From Rutidosis leptorrhynchoides (Eukaryota; Streptophyta; Magnoliopsida; Asterales; Asteraceae): a stretch of 64,000 nucleotides of DNA. A model generated the notes under the pieces. The model searched no databases and had not been told where the DNA came from. It saw nothing but the letters and a program-made list of their open reading frames with translations. Positions 10,763-23,880 of the stretch are shown in pieces; the first letter of the stretch is position 1, and the number at the start of each line of letters is the position of its first letter. Made by a program: the position numbers and the translations under genes. The stretch spans positions 705,451,501 through 705,515,500 of the forward strand of contig NC_092333.1 in NCBI RefSeq assembly GCF_046630445.1, given 5' to 3'.

Positions 10763-11356
10763 TACTAAAATACTCTTTAAATTTATTAGCTTGAAAAAAA
10801 AAAGTTAGAACCCCGTTAAATTTTCACCATGAATTTCTCATTGGTTGTATTTCATGTAACCGTCACCGCTAAATAAATAATCGCTACGTACAATAGTTTA
10901 CTGCGCGTTAACGACTGCTCTAAAAGCCATCATTAGCAAAATCCTAATTTTTTTTTAATGATAAATAATAATGTTACCCTCATATTCTCCATTACTTTTA
11001 TAAATTAATTAATTAATTAGAAACAATATGTTAAACTTGACTAAATTTACTTTTCATATTTGGTAGTGCACAATTAATCTGGGACATCCCGAAATGGAAT
11101 AGTGGACGATTAATGTGGGACGGAGGGAGTACTAAAATACTCTTTAAATTTATTAGCTTGAAAAAAAAAAAGTTAGAACCCCGTTAAATTTTCACCATGA
11201 ATTTCTCATTGGTTGTATTTCATGTAACCGTCACCGCTAAATAAATAATCGCTACGTACAATAGTTTATTGCGCGTTAACGACTGCTCTAAAAGCCATCA
11301 TTAGCAAAATCCTAATTTTTTTTATGATAAATAATAATGTTACCCTCATATTCTCC
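10624..11356. repeat. 367-bp tandem duplication covering the MITE right half and its flank
   Basis: Two nearly identical copies (10624-10990 and 10991-11356). Each holds the right part of the Stowaway MITE, including its terminal repeat, plus about 228 bp of flanking DNA. The copies differ by few substitutions and small homopolymer length changes. Confidence 0.92.
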
Positions 11357-11859
11357 ACTCAGTTACTTACGAGAGCCGAGCTTAAAGTATTTTGCAAACA
11401 TATCACGTATCCTTCTTTCTTCTTTCTCTCTCGAATAAACTTCTAAAACTAATTTGTATGTTGTATTTGAATTGATATAAAACTTTCAAAAATAATTTTT
11501 TCAACAGATATTTAAGACTTATTAAAGCTATATGGAAACGATAATATATTAGACAACTATTACCCTTTCTGTAACGTCACAGACAAAGTGTGCATTTTTT
11601 GATCAAAAAGTGCAATTTGCCTAAGACACGGCAAGGTCATGTTATCATTCATCAAACGGTTTAAAAGTAACCATTCATCAAACGGTTTAACAGTAACCAT
11701 TCATCAAAAAATGGTTAGTAGTGGTGCTAGGCGGTGGTGGTGGTTTGTGATGGTGGTGAGTGCTTGTAGGTGGTGGTGGGTGAGAGGTGGTTGGTGGGAG
11801 TTGGTTGGTGGTGGGGGTGGGTGGTAGCTGGTTGTGAGTGGTGGGTGGTGGTGGTTATT
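11357..11859. other. Intergenic DNA with small repeats
   Basis: No gene seen. 11648-11710 holds 2.5 copies of a 26-bp unit containing CATTCATCAAACGG. 11720-11855 is a G/T-rich GGTGGTGG simple region that keeps frames open on both strands without being coding. Confidence 0.7.
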
Positions 11860-12896
11860 TGTAACACCCTGATAACTGTTGGTCCCTTGGATATAATTGC
11901 AGCGGAAGTACAAATAATTACCAAAATAACTGTTGGTCCCTTGAATAACAATAGTAGTATTGTAGAAAGGGGGGGGGGGGGGGGTGAATACAATTCTTTT
12001 GATTATATTAACAGATATAACAGTTTATTATTCATGCAATTAATTTAAATAAGAGCCAAAGATAATTTTCAACAGTTATTCTTTATTGATATGAATCACA
12101 AAGAATTACAACTGTTCTTGGCGAAATAACAGTTGGTTGATACAGATTATACCTAAGTTATAGCTATCGAGGATATCTTAAGCTATTACACGTTTTGGAC
12201 TCTAAATAAATAAACTCACACCACTAGTTGTTACAATAGTGAATACTTCTATTTATAGTAATCCTTTTATCCGTGTAATTGATCCATTGTCCATTGGTAC
12301 ATAGGATGTATGTACTTGTGGGGACAATTGCATCAGAGAGCGTGCTCTCCTCTTTCCTCTTCGGTAGCTATCTGCAGGAACACCCAAATTCGGTTTGGCA
12401 CTACTATTTGAATAGACAAATAGAATGTTGGGTTCCCTAGGTATTGGCAAAGTATTACACATGTCTGCACATGCATTAACATTCTGCATTCCCACGTGGT
12501 CTTGTAAGGTCACTTGTCAGCCGCCGACGCGTGTCCTTTTCTGTTCAACTTTGTCTTTGACTTGTGTTGAATAGTACAATTGATGTAGACTACTCAGGAA
12601 ACTACTATGCTTGTAATGGAGCATAGCTGTCTTCGTGTAGTATGCTGCTTACCAGCTATGCTGGTTCTTCTATGTTGAGTCACTTGATCTTCATGATTTG
12701 CTGGACACTCATCCTGTGCTATTTGAAGAATACTGTCTACCTTGTGCTGGTAGACTAGGCAGCATACAAAACATTCGACACAGCAACATTTGCTGTCTAT
12801 ACATAAATAAACCTATGCTGACTACACATAATATTTTAGTGTACATAATTACTGTTTTGTCCTAATTAAATCCTTGATTATTTTGGGGACTTAACA
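11860..12896 (-). mobile_element. 3' LTR of a SIRE-like Ty1/Copia element
   Basis: 1037 bp bounded by TG...CA on either strand. Read on the minus strand it starts TGTTAAGTCCCC and ends GGTGTTACA. Immediately outside the start is a polypurine tract AGGGGGAGATTG (12897-12910), preceded by TTTTGTCATCATCAAAT, the usual pre-LTR sequence of SIRE/Copia elements. A G-homopolymer lies near 11970. Confidence 0.85.
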
Positions 12897-13300
12897 ATCT
12901 CCCCCTATTTGATGATGACAAAACTTATGACATATAGAAAAAACACTAAAGCCAGCACTAAGGGACCTAATAAAAATAGATAGTAAAAATTTGTCCCTTT
13001 TAGGTTTGTTTTGAGATCTTTTGTTAAGTTATCTATATCTTATAAATTGATATGATTTTTGAAGATTAACTCATTTCACATTCATTATATGAGATATACA
13101 CAATAATTACAGTCCAGTACAATGAAATGTGACATAACAAAAGATACAGGTTTAACAACAGAAGGCTATCTATCTTTATCCTTTTCTTATTCTTTTTCTT
13201 TTTCTTTTTCTTCATCAGATAGCTCTTCTTCTTTCACTTTAACAGCTGCTCAGGCTTCAGGGAATAGCACATGCAAGTCTTTCACATCAAAAACAGGTAT

Positions 13301-13621
13301 TTAAAGAGGTAGAATGATTGGATCTCTTCTGTGTGGGCCAACACCAATAGATTTCTTTCTTTTTGGCTTTTGAGCCAGTACTTCTTCTACACTGACCACT
13401 GGTGCATCCCCATACTTTACTGCTTTATCAAATAGGTCTTGTAATTCAGATTTCATTGTATCCCTGAGATTACTTTGACCTTTACCATTGAAGTACTGCA
13501 GTATTTCCATCCATTCACTAAATCCAAAGGTTCTTAGATTTGTGTAGTCTACCTTCTCATAAACCTTGTTGTCCCTGCTGATACTGAAGGACCTTTTTGT
13601 ACCTTTATGAACTTTGATCAT
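13301..13621 (-). pseudogene. Second frame of the post-pol ORF of the SIRE-like element
   Basis: 106 codons with a FGFSEWMEIL block and a basic PKRKK stretch. It follows the 13654-14154 frame in another phase after about 30 bases, so both may once have been one reading frame. I do not recognise the domain. By position it is the extra ORF that SIRE-type elements carry between pol and the 3' LTR, but no membrane segment or signal peptide is visible, so an envelope-like role is not supported. Confidence 0.4.
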
Positions 13622-13653
13622 TTTACCAGGGTTTGGCTCTTCTGGTCATCACA

Positions 13654-14154
13654 TCAAAATATCTGCTCCTGAAGAAATGCAGTCAGTTCTTTAGTTCTTT
13701 CAGTTTCTTCTGGAGCTTCTGTTGGGACCTTCTCAGTAGCTTCCAGCTTATCAAAGACTTTATCCTGAGCTTTGGCTATGGCTTTTGCTAATTTGAGTGA
13801 TTCAGCCTCCTGTTTTATATCAGCAGCCAGTTTAGCCTCTTCTTCACTAAGCCTCGGCCTTTCTGCATACTCAGCATCATCCCTTCTTTGTCTTTCCGAT
13901 TGAATACTTGTTATATATTCATTTACAGTGATATTCTGGGATTTTGTTGTTGCTATTAATTGCCTGCCATCATCAGTAACTAGGGCATTGCAGTATTGTT
14001 GAAGATCCATGTCGAGTTGCACAGCCTCATAGAAAAGTGCTTTCTCCTCATCATTGTGGAGTCTTTGGACACTATTCGATAAATACATACCAATATAAAT
14101 ATTGAAATCTATAGCATCAATGTAGAACTGTTGGTCAAGAGAATGATACAACAT
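13654..14154 (-). pseudogene. Coiled-coil post-pol ORF of the SIRE-like element
   Basis: 166 codons, rich in Glu, Lys and Ala in the second half (heptad-like runs such as EEEAKLAADIKQEAE), predicting a coiled coil. The first half is mixed. It lies on the same strand as the LTR polypurine tract and so belongs to the Copia element. Function unknown. The frame is broken from its continuation near 13650. Confidence 0.45.
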
Positions 14155-14270
14155 TCTGATTTGGCGTATTCTTTATGGTCTCCCTGCTGCTCGAATGTTC
14201 AGTAATTCAGCAACAGATTTCTCGAGCCTATAAGCCTCCCTTTCATCATAATTTACATTCTGATTATCAT

Positions 14271-14461
14271 AAAACACGCGGGCAGCGTAACGGCTAGGTA
14301 CCAACACTTAAAAAATTTCCACTTCCTAAGTCCATTGGCCAACTGACCAAGACAATCGGCCGACCGTCGCCACACCATCGGGCGAAGGTCTCTACCACCG
14401 ACCGAACGTCTAATGTAATTTCATTATCCGAAGGACTTCCACCATCGGTCGATGGTCAACG
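14271..14461. other. Unclassified junction DNA
   Basis: GC-richer sequence between the Copia fragment and the O1 LTR, probably another truncated repeat. Its last five bases, CAACG (14457-14461), are the expected left target duplication of O1; the partner is outside the window. Confidence 0.4.
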
Positions 14462-15100
14462 TGTAACGACCCCAAATCCATTTACCAAAAACGAAGCACA
14501 TTTTTATTTATTTATTTATTTATTTTAGGTCCCAATATCCCGTTAATAACTCATAACATTTTCAACTCTGTTTTAACCGGAAACATAATATCATAATGTT
14601 ACGTTTAACAACTTAATATAACCCTTGGTACACAAATGACACATTACAAAATCATTTGTAACAATGACCCAATTACACAAAACACGGGTTAATACTCAAT
14701 AACCCAACCCAATACCAAGAGCATAATCCCGGGGACTATCAAATCCCCAATCCGCGCCCAAATCTCCGAAAGCTACCCCATCGAGCCCAAGTGCTCCTAC
14801 ACATCTAGTCTAACGACTAGCTAGCCTTACAATCACAATACCTGTAAAAATTTAAACAACGAGAGGGGCAAGCTAACGCTTAGTGAGTGCAATAAGCATA
14901 CACATGCATATATAATATACTTACTTGCAACCACCTACTCACATACCACAAACATGCTAGCAATATAATATTAGCATACGAACTCCAAATATAAAGCTAA
15001 TAACCTCCATTACCGCAACTAGCATAAACAATAACATATACTCCAAAATATAATATGCTACACTACAATACATACACAAACTATATGGTTAACCATAAGC

Positions 15101-15470
15101 GTGTCATGGTGCTACCGGCTCCTTGGTTCACATCATACGAAATGCTATGACGCTACCGGCTCCTTGGTTCACGCCACTACGCATTTGATTCATACTATTT
15201 TATTATGCTACCGGCTCCATGGTTCACACTTCGGTGTTACCGGCTCCGGGGTTCACACATCATTTTATAGTGCTACCGGCTCCATGGTTCACACTTTGAT
15301 GTCACCGGCTCCGTGGTTCACATCACAACTCGAGTCATACTCTTGTCGAGGCGATACCGGCTCCGTGGTTCACACCTCAACACTCATGCTATAGTGCTAC
15401 CGGCTCCGTGGTTCGCATCATAGCACACTTGCACATACTATGGCACTTCCGGCTCCGTGGATCATGCCAT
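15101..15470 (+). repeat. LTR array of the ACCGGCTCCGTGGTTCA motif, 9 copies
   Basis: Nine copies of ACCGGCTCCGTGGTTCA with point variants, spaced about 28-65 bp apart with differing linkers. The matching array in the other O1 LTR has ten copies. Confidence 0.92.
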
Positions 15471-16874
15471 AGCATACAAATAAATATACTATATACATAC
15501 ATGCATAAATATCCCACTCACCTTAATGGCTCGATGAAGTGCAATCCAAATCCCGCAGCTCGCCAATGGAACGTACCTATTCCGTTTATCACATAATCAT
15601 CAATACAACCTTATTTGGACTCTCGACCCGCCCAAATGAACAACAAGTGCAAAATACACTCTTTTGCACTTTTAACGCTACCCGAAGGTCCAAAAATAAC
15701 GAGACTAGTTCCCGCGTTCCCGAAATACCCAAAGACACCACATATAGCCATTAAACACCCACTAGCCCTCATATTCGCCCAAAAACCCATTTTGACCCTT
15801 AACAAAGTCAAATTCTCACATTTGCTAGTTTTGACTCCAAAATGCCATTAACTCAATTTTGTACTTTAACTTAACTCATTTTAAGTTTACAAATCTCACA
15901 CAAGCGATAATCGGTCCATTATCCCCAACAAATCCTAATTTTGACTCTATTCGAAATTAGTCAATTAAATGAGCACAAAAGGCTTCCATCACTTCAATAA
16001 TCACTAAATACTAGTGATTATACTCATTTGCAAGTCTCACATGAGTTAAACTTGTTCACCAAACCCAAAACCCGCCTTCATCACTTATAAACCCGAATCT
16101 TGGTGTTAACCTTCCATTAACAACTAATGGGGTTTCATTATGAACTCACAATCAAAAACCCCTAAATATGAACATGAATCACAAGAACGAAATTCGGATA
16201 GGAGGATTACCACTAGTATCAAATCGTAGCTAAGAACGACGAGAATGACGTTTGTTCTTGCTCCAAAGATTGAATCACACTTCTTCCCTTCCAAATCACA
16301 CTTTGAATCAATTGGGGTTTTGAAGGAAATGAGAGAAAATGGAGAAGAAAAAGGAAAAGAAAATAAGAAAATGAAATGAATGGACCAGATTTGGGGATAT
16401 AATCTGTCCCATACGCAAAAAGACCAAAATGCCCTCACTTTCCCTTTAAAATTGCAAAAATCCGGAACTAGCTCACCTGAACCATCGCGCCGCGACCACC
16501 CAGGTCCGCGCCGCGACTAACTACGTGGTCTGGTGGTCTTGTTTGCATGCCGTGCCGCGTTCCCACTAGGCCGTGCCGCGACCTACTGTGGGTTTTGTCC
16601 ATTTTTCGCTTACTAACACCCTTCCAATCGTACACGCATTGTTCTCTTCATTCAGGTAACATACATACACTTTAGAACACGTATAACCTCCCTTCGATTA
16701 TCCTCGAACCCTCTATATACATGCATGCAATGTACATGCATAAACATACATATATACTTCGCCTATATAATCTAAACTTATATACATATATACACATATC
16801 GTTTACATTCTTAAACACTTTCATTATCTCTCCATGCATGTATACGTACATATTCTCATGCACTCTTATGCACG

Positions 16875-17021
<147 letters not shown>

Positions 17022-17222
17022 TCATGTACATGCATACGTATATATATTCTCTTGCATGCATTCACGTACTTCATAACTTCACGTCACAATTCGAATAATA
17101 TCTCGTTAAACCCATCGTACGCTATTTATTTATATATAACACGTACATACATCTACATATATATCCGTTATACGTCACATGTGCTCTACATATATATATC
17201 GTATGAATAAACGGGTCTTACA

Positions 17223-20200
17223 ACTCTCCCCCACTTATTTCGATCACGTCCTCGTAATCCTCGTCATTTATCCGACCATACCCACACTCTATAGTCCTCC
17301 GACACACTTCCAAACTCGATGTCCACAACGATTTCCATTACCCGAATATCTCACCACACGCTAATAATCACTAGTGTGCATTACCGCAACAAGCGGTCTC
17401 TCATACGCTCAACGTCCAAAATGCCCACTTAGGAAATACGGAAAACACCATTATATTCCTACAAATTCTCCCGACTACAACTCGCAACAAGCTACATTCA
17501 CAACTATATCACCCAACGCGGTCTACTAAGTCCACTACGCCGTGAACCAAGTCTTGCATTAATCCAAATCGAGAAGGACTTATGCCGCGTCAAGTCTCCG
17601 TACTTCAATGACTCGTAAAACAGCAGTTCAAGAAGGTTCTCTTAATCAAGAATCAACTTCCCCCGTCTGCACCACCGGGTCATTCCTTCAACGAAAAAAA
17701 CTCGGTATCGCCAACTAATCATACTAGGGATAAAAACTTTCCCATAAATTGATCCGCACACGACCATCAGTCTCTGGATTAATCCAGGACGACAATAATA
17801 CACCACGACTTAGAAAAAACATCAACACTCGACACAGGGTTTCTCTCCTAAACCCTACAACACAACCACGCAAGACAATTTCCTAGTACTAGCATGGAAA
17901 CTATTCGTATACAAGAATCCCATCAACAGCAAATCATCATCACTACAATTTTGCAATTCGACACACGACCCATAAAATGTTCACCGACGCCGGGTGAATC
18001 CTCCTACCTAGACCGTCCATTAAGGATGGCCTCGACATTTCAATGCAACCAACGGGTCGCATCACTAGGTAACACACTCTCGCAAACAAACAACAACTGC
18101 GTGTCTCTATATGAGACAATCAGAACCGGCACTCCCCGCCTCACAATCATCCATAAAGTGGAATAATCCACTGATAGTTTCCACGATCACGATTCCCGAC
18201 AGGGAAAATATATCCACCACAATGTCGAACTCGTACCCACTCAACAGTACTATCCAAGTCTCACACCAACCCAATTTTATATCACGAGAGCACCCGCAAT
18301 GACAGTTACATTCTCTCACGTCCGATGATCTCAAACTTCACACTTGGTCTCATACCGCACTTGGTAATGCACGACCACCTTACACAAGAAGACTTACGTT
18401 TCACTTGACCTAACACCACCGGAGATTCCTCGGGCGGAACTAAAAACTCCCTCACTTAGGATTCAGCTCCACATTCTCACCGCCAAGATGATAACATCCC
18501 GCGGGATTGTCGTTCCATGACACAGATGACCATTCTCATCATTGGTCATACACACCACATCACTACAAATTCACCTTAGGCTCTCAGAGCCGTCATACAC
18601 AATCACTTGAGATGTCGTACACGCGACAACCCCGCACCTTTATACCCCAAATCACAACTAACAGCCTGTTATCGTTCGTAAAGCGAACTCCACCAAAGTC
18701 CCACGTACGCCTCAAAGCATAGGCATATGCCACTTCGCTTAATCAGTCATGCATCTTAGTCGAGATCACCCGACCTTCCACGCAACGAACCTTTATCAAC
18801 AATTGCTCACTCTCATGGAGAAGAGTGATCAATCTGACACAATAATTGCATTGACCGCAATATCAACGCTTCATCATAACCTTCGACCTAATCGACCATT
18901 AAGTCCATCACTGGCTCACCGGTCATCCTTACCCGTCAATCACTTAAGAGCAACAAGATTCGCTCATCTGTCACTTCATAAGAAGTATTTACCGCAATGC
19001 TCTTAAACTTCGACTTTCGCAATCGTCGAATTACTATCACCCGTCGATCACTATTGTAATCTCCGCTGCTTCTAAGGGTATCTCACGGTCACCCTAAGCA
19101 GAAAGTGATCACACCATCACCGGAGTTGAACATCACACTAGCAGGTATAACGGGGCACCTGATGCAGTGTCATGCAGACTCCCACCACATTCTACCGAGA
19201 TTTAAAAACTCGACCTTTGGGTTCCATACACCCGATGTCACCCATTTCTCCACAATAATGACCCGAAGTCATTCCTACCCAACAACCCTTACGGTTTATT
19301 GTCTTATCGAAGTTCCTAGCGATCACACGCTACCCACAATTTCCACAAGGCCAAAACAATATAGCCTAACGAAACCTTTCATCCAACACTAAGGAGATGC
19401 TTGGAAACACCAAGTCTTACATCCTTCCACACCTCGATAAAACCACTACTACAAATGATATTCCATTAGGAACATTACCCCATAATCCACAATTCACTAA
19501 CACAATCATCATTATATGGGTCCCACTCCCATGAGTTTAACGACCCGAAGACTCCTCGATTCGCCAATTCCAAGGCGACTCCCAACAAGAATCCTAACAC
19601 GATTCTCTAACCATACACTCTACTGAGTGTAACTCAAAACTACAATCATTAGACTTGTCGCATTCCATTACGAAATTCAAGTCTTCGTCGCACACACCCA
19701 CACCATTATGGGTTATCCTAGTTACGATGGGTAACCACAACCAATGACAATCTCAATAGTGCACCCACTACTTAGGGTGACTACGCACGCTCTGAACTTG
19801 TGAGTTCGCTCACTCACCTTAGCTAACCGAAACCACCGTAACAATTTCCGTCTCACAACGAATCTGATGTGACAACAAGTACAACACCCAAGACTACTAT
19901 ATCCTAGGAACCAATAAAGATTCCTAACGCGTCCCGATTCTGCCCTAACCATGCCACATTTCCTCCGCTCGGTACTCGTCATGTCATGCTTGGTGCCAAG
20001 ATACACGGTTGTAATAATGGTGATCAGTCACTATTACAATTGCGTACCTTACCATTTTTGCATGGTCACGCAAAGTACTTTACCCGGACTGATGCGACAT
20101 TCACATAAAATAACACGCGATAACTCCTAGTACCTGAATGACCAAAGTCCTTACCGTGAACTTGATCACTCAAACTGCCAAACATGCGAATCTCTCCAAT

Positions 20201-20584
20201 AGATTCGTCTCTAGGACACCGCACCAATAGATACCTGCATATATACACCAATATACAATATAACAATAAACGTACACAAGTACACCACAACAACAAGTCA
20301 ACCTACAACCTAGGTGACTATCGCTAAAACAACGTCCAAGTTCGCCTATTTACATTAGGCACTAGCAATATAAGGCACTAATTTACACACGAAATAAGGC
20401 CCCACATAATCACACTTTGGACAAACACAAGTCCTAGTTAGTCACCTACTCTAAGGCACTAACAACTCTCTATCTGACCCGAATTCCTACAAGTCCCGCA
20501 AATAATGCATAACCGCCAATAAGTTTAAGACTAGGCACCTATTCCAAGGCCACCTAATTCCCTTCAATTATGTCTGATACCACT
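17223..20584 (-). pseudogene. Decayed internal region of O1
   Basis: 3.4 kb between the O1 polypurine tract and primer-binding site, where gag-pol would lie on the minus strand. No long frame survives. A stretch near 18570-18740 on the minus strand reads VAYAYALRR followed by a segment resembling the AVVFALKxWR region of Gypsy RNase H, but with too many changes to be sure. The region is more GC-rich than its neighbours; several plus-strand frames of 60-97 codons are chance. Confidence 0.5.
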
Positions 20585-21699
20585 TGTAACGACCCCAAAT
20601 CCATTTACCAAAAATGAAGCACATTTTTATTTATTTATTTTACGTCCTAATATCCCATTAATAACACATAACATTTTAAACTCTGTTTTAACCGGAAACA
20701 TAATATCATAACGTTACGTTTAACAACTTAATATAACCCTTGGTACACAAATGACAAATTACAAAATCATTTGTAATAATGACCCAGTTACACAAAACAC
20801 GGGTTAATACTCAACAACCCAACCCAATACCAAGAGCATAATCCTGGGGACTACCAAATCCCCAATCCGCGTCCAAATCTCTGAAAGTTACCCCATCGAG
20901 CCCAAGTGCTCCTACACATCTAGTCTAACGACTAGCTAGCCTTATAATCACAATACCTGTAAAAAGAAAAACAACGAAAGGGGTAAGCTAACGCTTAGTG
21001 GTTGCAATAAATATACACATGCATATATAATATACTTACTTGCAACCACCTACTCACATACCACAAACATGCTAGCAATATAATATTAGCATACGAACAC
21101 CAAATATAAAGCTAATAACCTCCATTACCGCAACAAGCATAAATAATAGCATATACTCCAAAATATAATATGCTACACTACAATACATACACAAACTATA
21201 TGTTTAACCATACACGCATCATGGTGCTACCGGCTCCGTGGTTCACACCATACGAAATGCTATGACGCTACCGGCTCCTTGGTTCACGCCACTACGCATT
21301 TGAATCATACTCTTTTATAGTGCTACCGGCTCCATGGTTCACACTTCGGTGTTACCAGCTACGTGGTTCACACCTCATTTTATAGTACTACCGGCTCCAT
21401 GGTTCACACTTTGATGTCACCGTCTCCGTGGTACACATCACAACTCGAGTCATACTCTTGTCGAGGCGATACCAGCTCTGTGGTTCACACCTCAACACTC
21501 GTGCTATAGTGCTACCGGCTCCGTGGTTCACACCTCAACACTCGTGCTATAGTGCTACCGGCTCCGTGGTTCGTATCATCGCACACTCGCACATACTATG
21601 GCACTTCCGGCTCCGTGGATCATGCCATAGCATACAAATAAATATACTATATACATACATGTATAAATATCCCACTCACCTTAACGCCTCGATGAAGGG
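20585..21699 (-). repeat. O1 5' LTR, first part
   Basis: Matches 14462 onward. It is interrupted after GATGAAGGG at 21699, where N1 begins; the LTR resumes at 35834 with AAGTGCAATCC. Confidence 0.93.
21222..21630 (+). repeat. LTR array of the ACCGGCTCCGTGGTTCA motif, 10 copies
   Basis: The equivalent of the 15101-15470 array with one more unit: a repeat with its linker (about 21488-21570) is duplicated relative to the other LTR. Confidence 0.92.
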
Positions 21700-22337
21700 T
21701 GTAGCGACCCGACTTTTTTGACTTATATTTTGTGCTTATTACTTTCACGAAACTGCGTATTTGTGCGTACTGAGCTAGTTTATGCTCTGGGATCTTTATT
21801 CATGATTAATTACTTTCGTTAATGTCTTAAAACGTGCTATTCAGTGTTTAATCACGTAACTTGATCCTCGAATGCTTTTACGACTGTTAGTGTCACTTAT
21901 CGTTTAAAATGAGCTACGTACTTTGTACACATTTAACTTTTGTCATAATTCGAATATTATGACTACGTAATACTAATTTTTATTTTCTAATAACAATAAC
22001 TTGGCTTATTGGTTGCTAAATTACGCTTAGTAATTTACTAATGCACACTAGTTAGTCTTGTTGGACTTTCTACCTTATTTGACTTAAGCCCACCCTACTC
22101 TAGCTAATAGACTTTTAAATTAGCCCAACTTTAATAAGTTTATGACCCATTAAGATGTAGGACAAAAACCCATTAATATGAGCCAACATACTAGCATTTT
22201 TGTTAACCATTACTAAACACGTTGCATGGGATCCCAACAATAAGCACCATCTTTAGACCACCACCATACAAAAAGCAAAAAGGTGTCCCCTTGTCCCCTC
22301 ATTTGGCCGCCGGTTTTGGAGACCACCACCACACCAC

Positions 22338-22345
22338 TATAAATA
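22338..22345 (+). promoter_or_regulatory. TATA box of the N1 5' LTR
   Basis: TATAAATA in CACTATAAATACAAG, conserved at 33553-33560 in the 3' LTR. A pyrimidine-rich leader (CTCTCTCTAAT) follows. It makes everything downstream in the LTR, including the hairpin module, part of the transcript. Confidence 0.75.
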
Positions 22346-22499
22346 CAAGCCTCATTCACCCATTTCACACTTGATATCATTCACAATTTACACACACTTG
22401 CTCTCTAATTCTCTCTCTAATCTTTCTCACACTAAACATTGTAAGTTTAAATTTTCTTCTTCTCTTCTTCTACACGACATCATCATCATCATTAAAGGA

Positions 22500-22870
22500 T
22501 CAAGCTTTTTAGCTTCTTGATCTTGTTATATCTTGAAGATTCAAACTTTGAATCTTCATTACTATGTTGGATCTAAGTTTTCTAGCTTATAATCCCTTTA
22601 TTTTGTTAAAAATATCAAAACTTGTGTTTATGATGTTTATGAAACTTGAAGATCTAGCCTTTTGCTTTACGGATCTTCAAGAACATTAAAGATCCAAGCT
22701 TTCTAGCTTAGGGTTTTATTATTTTATTGCAGATCTTAGCTTTTTAGCTTATAGTCTCATTACTTTCACTAGATCTTAACTTTCTAGCTTATGGTCTCAT
22801 TAATCTTGTAAAGATCCAAGCTTTCTAGCTTAGGGTTTCTTAATACTTGAGATCTAAGTTATTATTGTAG
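22500..22870 (+). repeat. Imperfect repeats with AAGCTTTCTAGCTT palindromes in the N1 LTR leader
   Basis: Five to six units of about 50-60 bp, each around AGATC(C/T)(A/T)AGCTTT(C/T)TAGCTTA. The same array is at 33730-34140 in the 3' LTR. Confidence 0.85.
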
Positions 22871-23880
22871 ATCTCACTTACTTGGAACCTTTTTATGATT
22901 TTTATGGTAATAAAAATCAAGTCTTCATCATCTCATATGATGAAGATGCATAAACTTGTGTCAAAAAGGCAAAGGTTGAAGCTTTATTGTGTTTATGCAA
23001 TAAAGAGACAACCTTGATGTTCAAAACTTGTAGAATGTTAGCTTTTACTCTTAGTTGTGTGTTGATGGTTGAAACTTGGTCAAAGTGATGCTAAAACATC
23101 AAAGATTTGTACACTTGAAGCTTACACGCTTCAAGGATGAGAACCGTGATGAGCATCAAGCACCAAGAAACCCATCGGAGCAATTGTTTTCTTTTTACAG
23201 GGTCTGATCAGACTCCTAGAACTTTTGGAAAACTAATTTTCAGATAGTTCGGTTTGATTAGATGACTTTTCACTCAAGACTCGCCTAAATCCGATATACA
23301 GTTTAGGATTTATAGCCTTCCGAAAATCATTACGTCTTCGTAACAACGTGCTGAAATTTCTGACCTACTCGCGCTTGAACTGTCGCCATGGTCAAACGAC
23401 ATCGAGTTAGGATCTGAAAATTGGATAGCGGTAAGAGGACTCACAAACAGAGCCTTGGTCACTGGCCGCACATCATTTCAGTTTGTATAGAGGTCGTAGC
23501 AGCTGTCCAAATTCAGCCCTTTGTTTCAATCTCTATTCTTGTTGAAAACCTTACTTTATCTTTTACACACGATGATGATGATGATGATACTTAAGACTTA
23601 ACTTATTTACTTTTAAACCTTTGGGGATGATTTTCTGACTTAGTAACCTTTGACTTAGGTTGAGGACCTTTCGGACCGACTTACTACCTTCATACTTTTC
23701 ATATCGACATTTACTGCATCTATCACTGTGAGTTATAGCTCCCTTTCTACTTTACTATTTTTGAGACTGGGAATACATGCACTTTTTATATTTTACATAC
23801 TAGACACGTGTACTTAAACTTTATATATGTGTGGGTGGCATAACGGCACAAAGATTCCCCTTAGCTCGGTAACGTTTAGT

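Larger units (their letters stand above)
12897..14270 (-). mobile_element. Internal 3' region of the SIRE-like Copia element, truncated
   Basis: This lies between the polypurine tract and an abrupt loss of similarity near 14270. It contains two minus-strand reading frames but no reverse transcriptase or integrase, so most of the element, including its 5' LTR, is missing. It is the region downstream of pol in this group. Confidence 0.65.

Noticed and set aside
11727-12048. Pro/Thr- or Gly/Val-rich frames
   Set aside because: Simple GGTGGT-type repeat and LTR sequence read in open frames.
13122-13304. Ser/Phe-rich protein on the plus strand
   Set aside because: Low-complexity pyrimidine-rich stretch between the Copia ORFs and the LTR; no signal peptide, homology or gene context.
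15101-15470. CRISPR-like array of a short repeat with variable spacers
   Set aside because: It lies in a plant retrotransposon LTR, the spacing is irregular, spacers share sequence, and the other LTR carries the same array; no cas genes.
17894-19392. Several 60-95-codon plus-strand frames in O1
   Set aside because: They are opposite to the element's coding strand and lack any domain.
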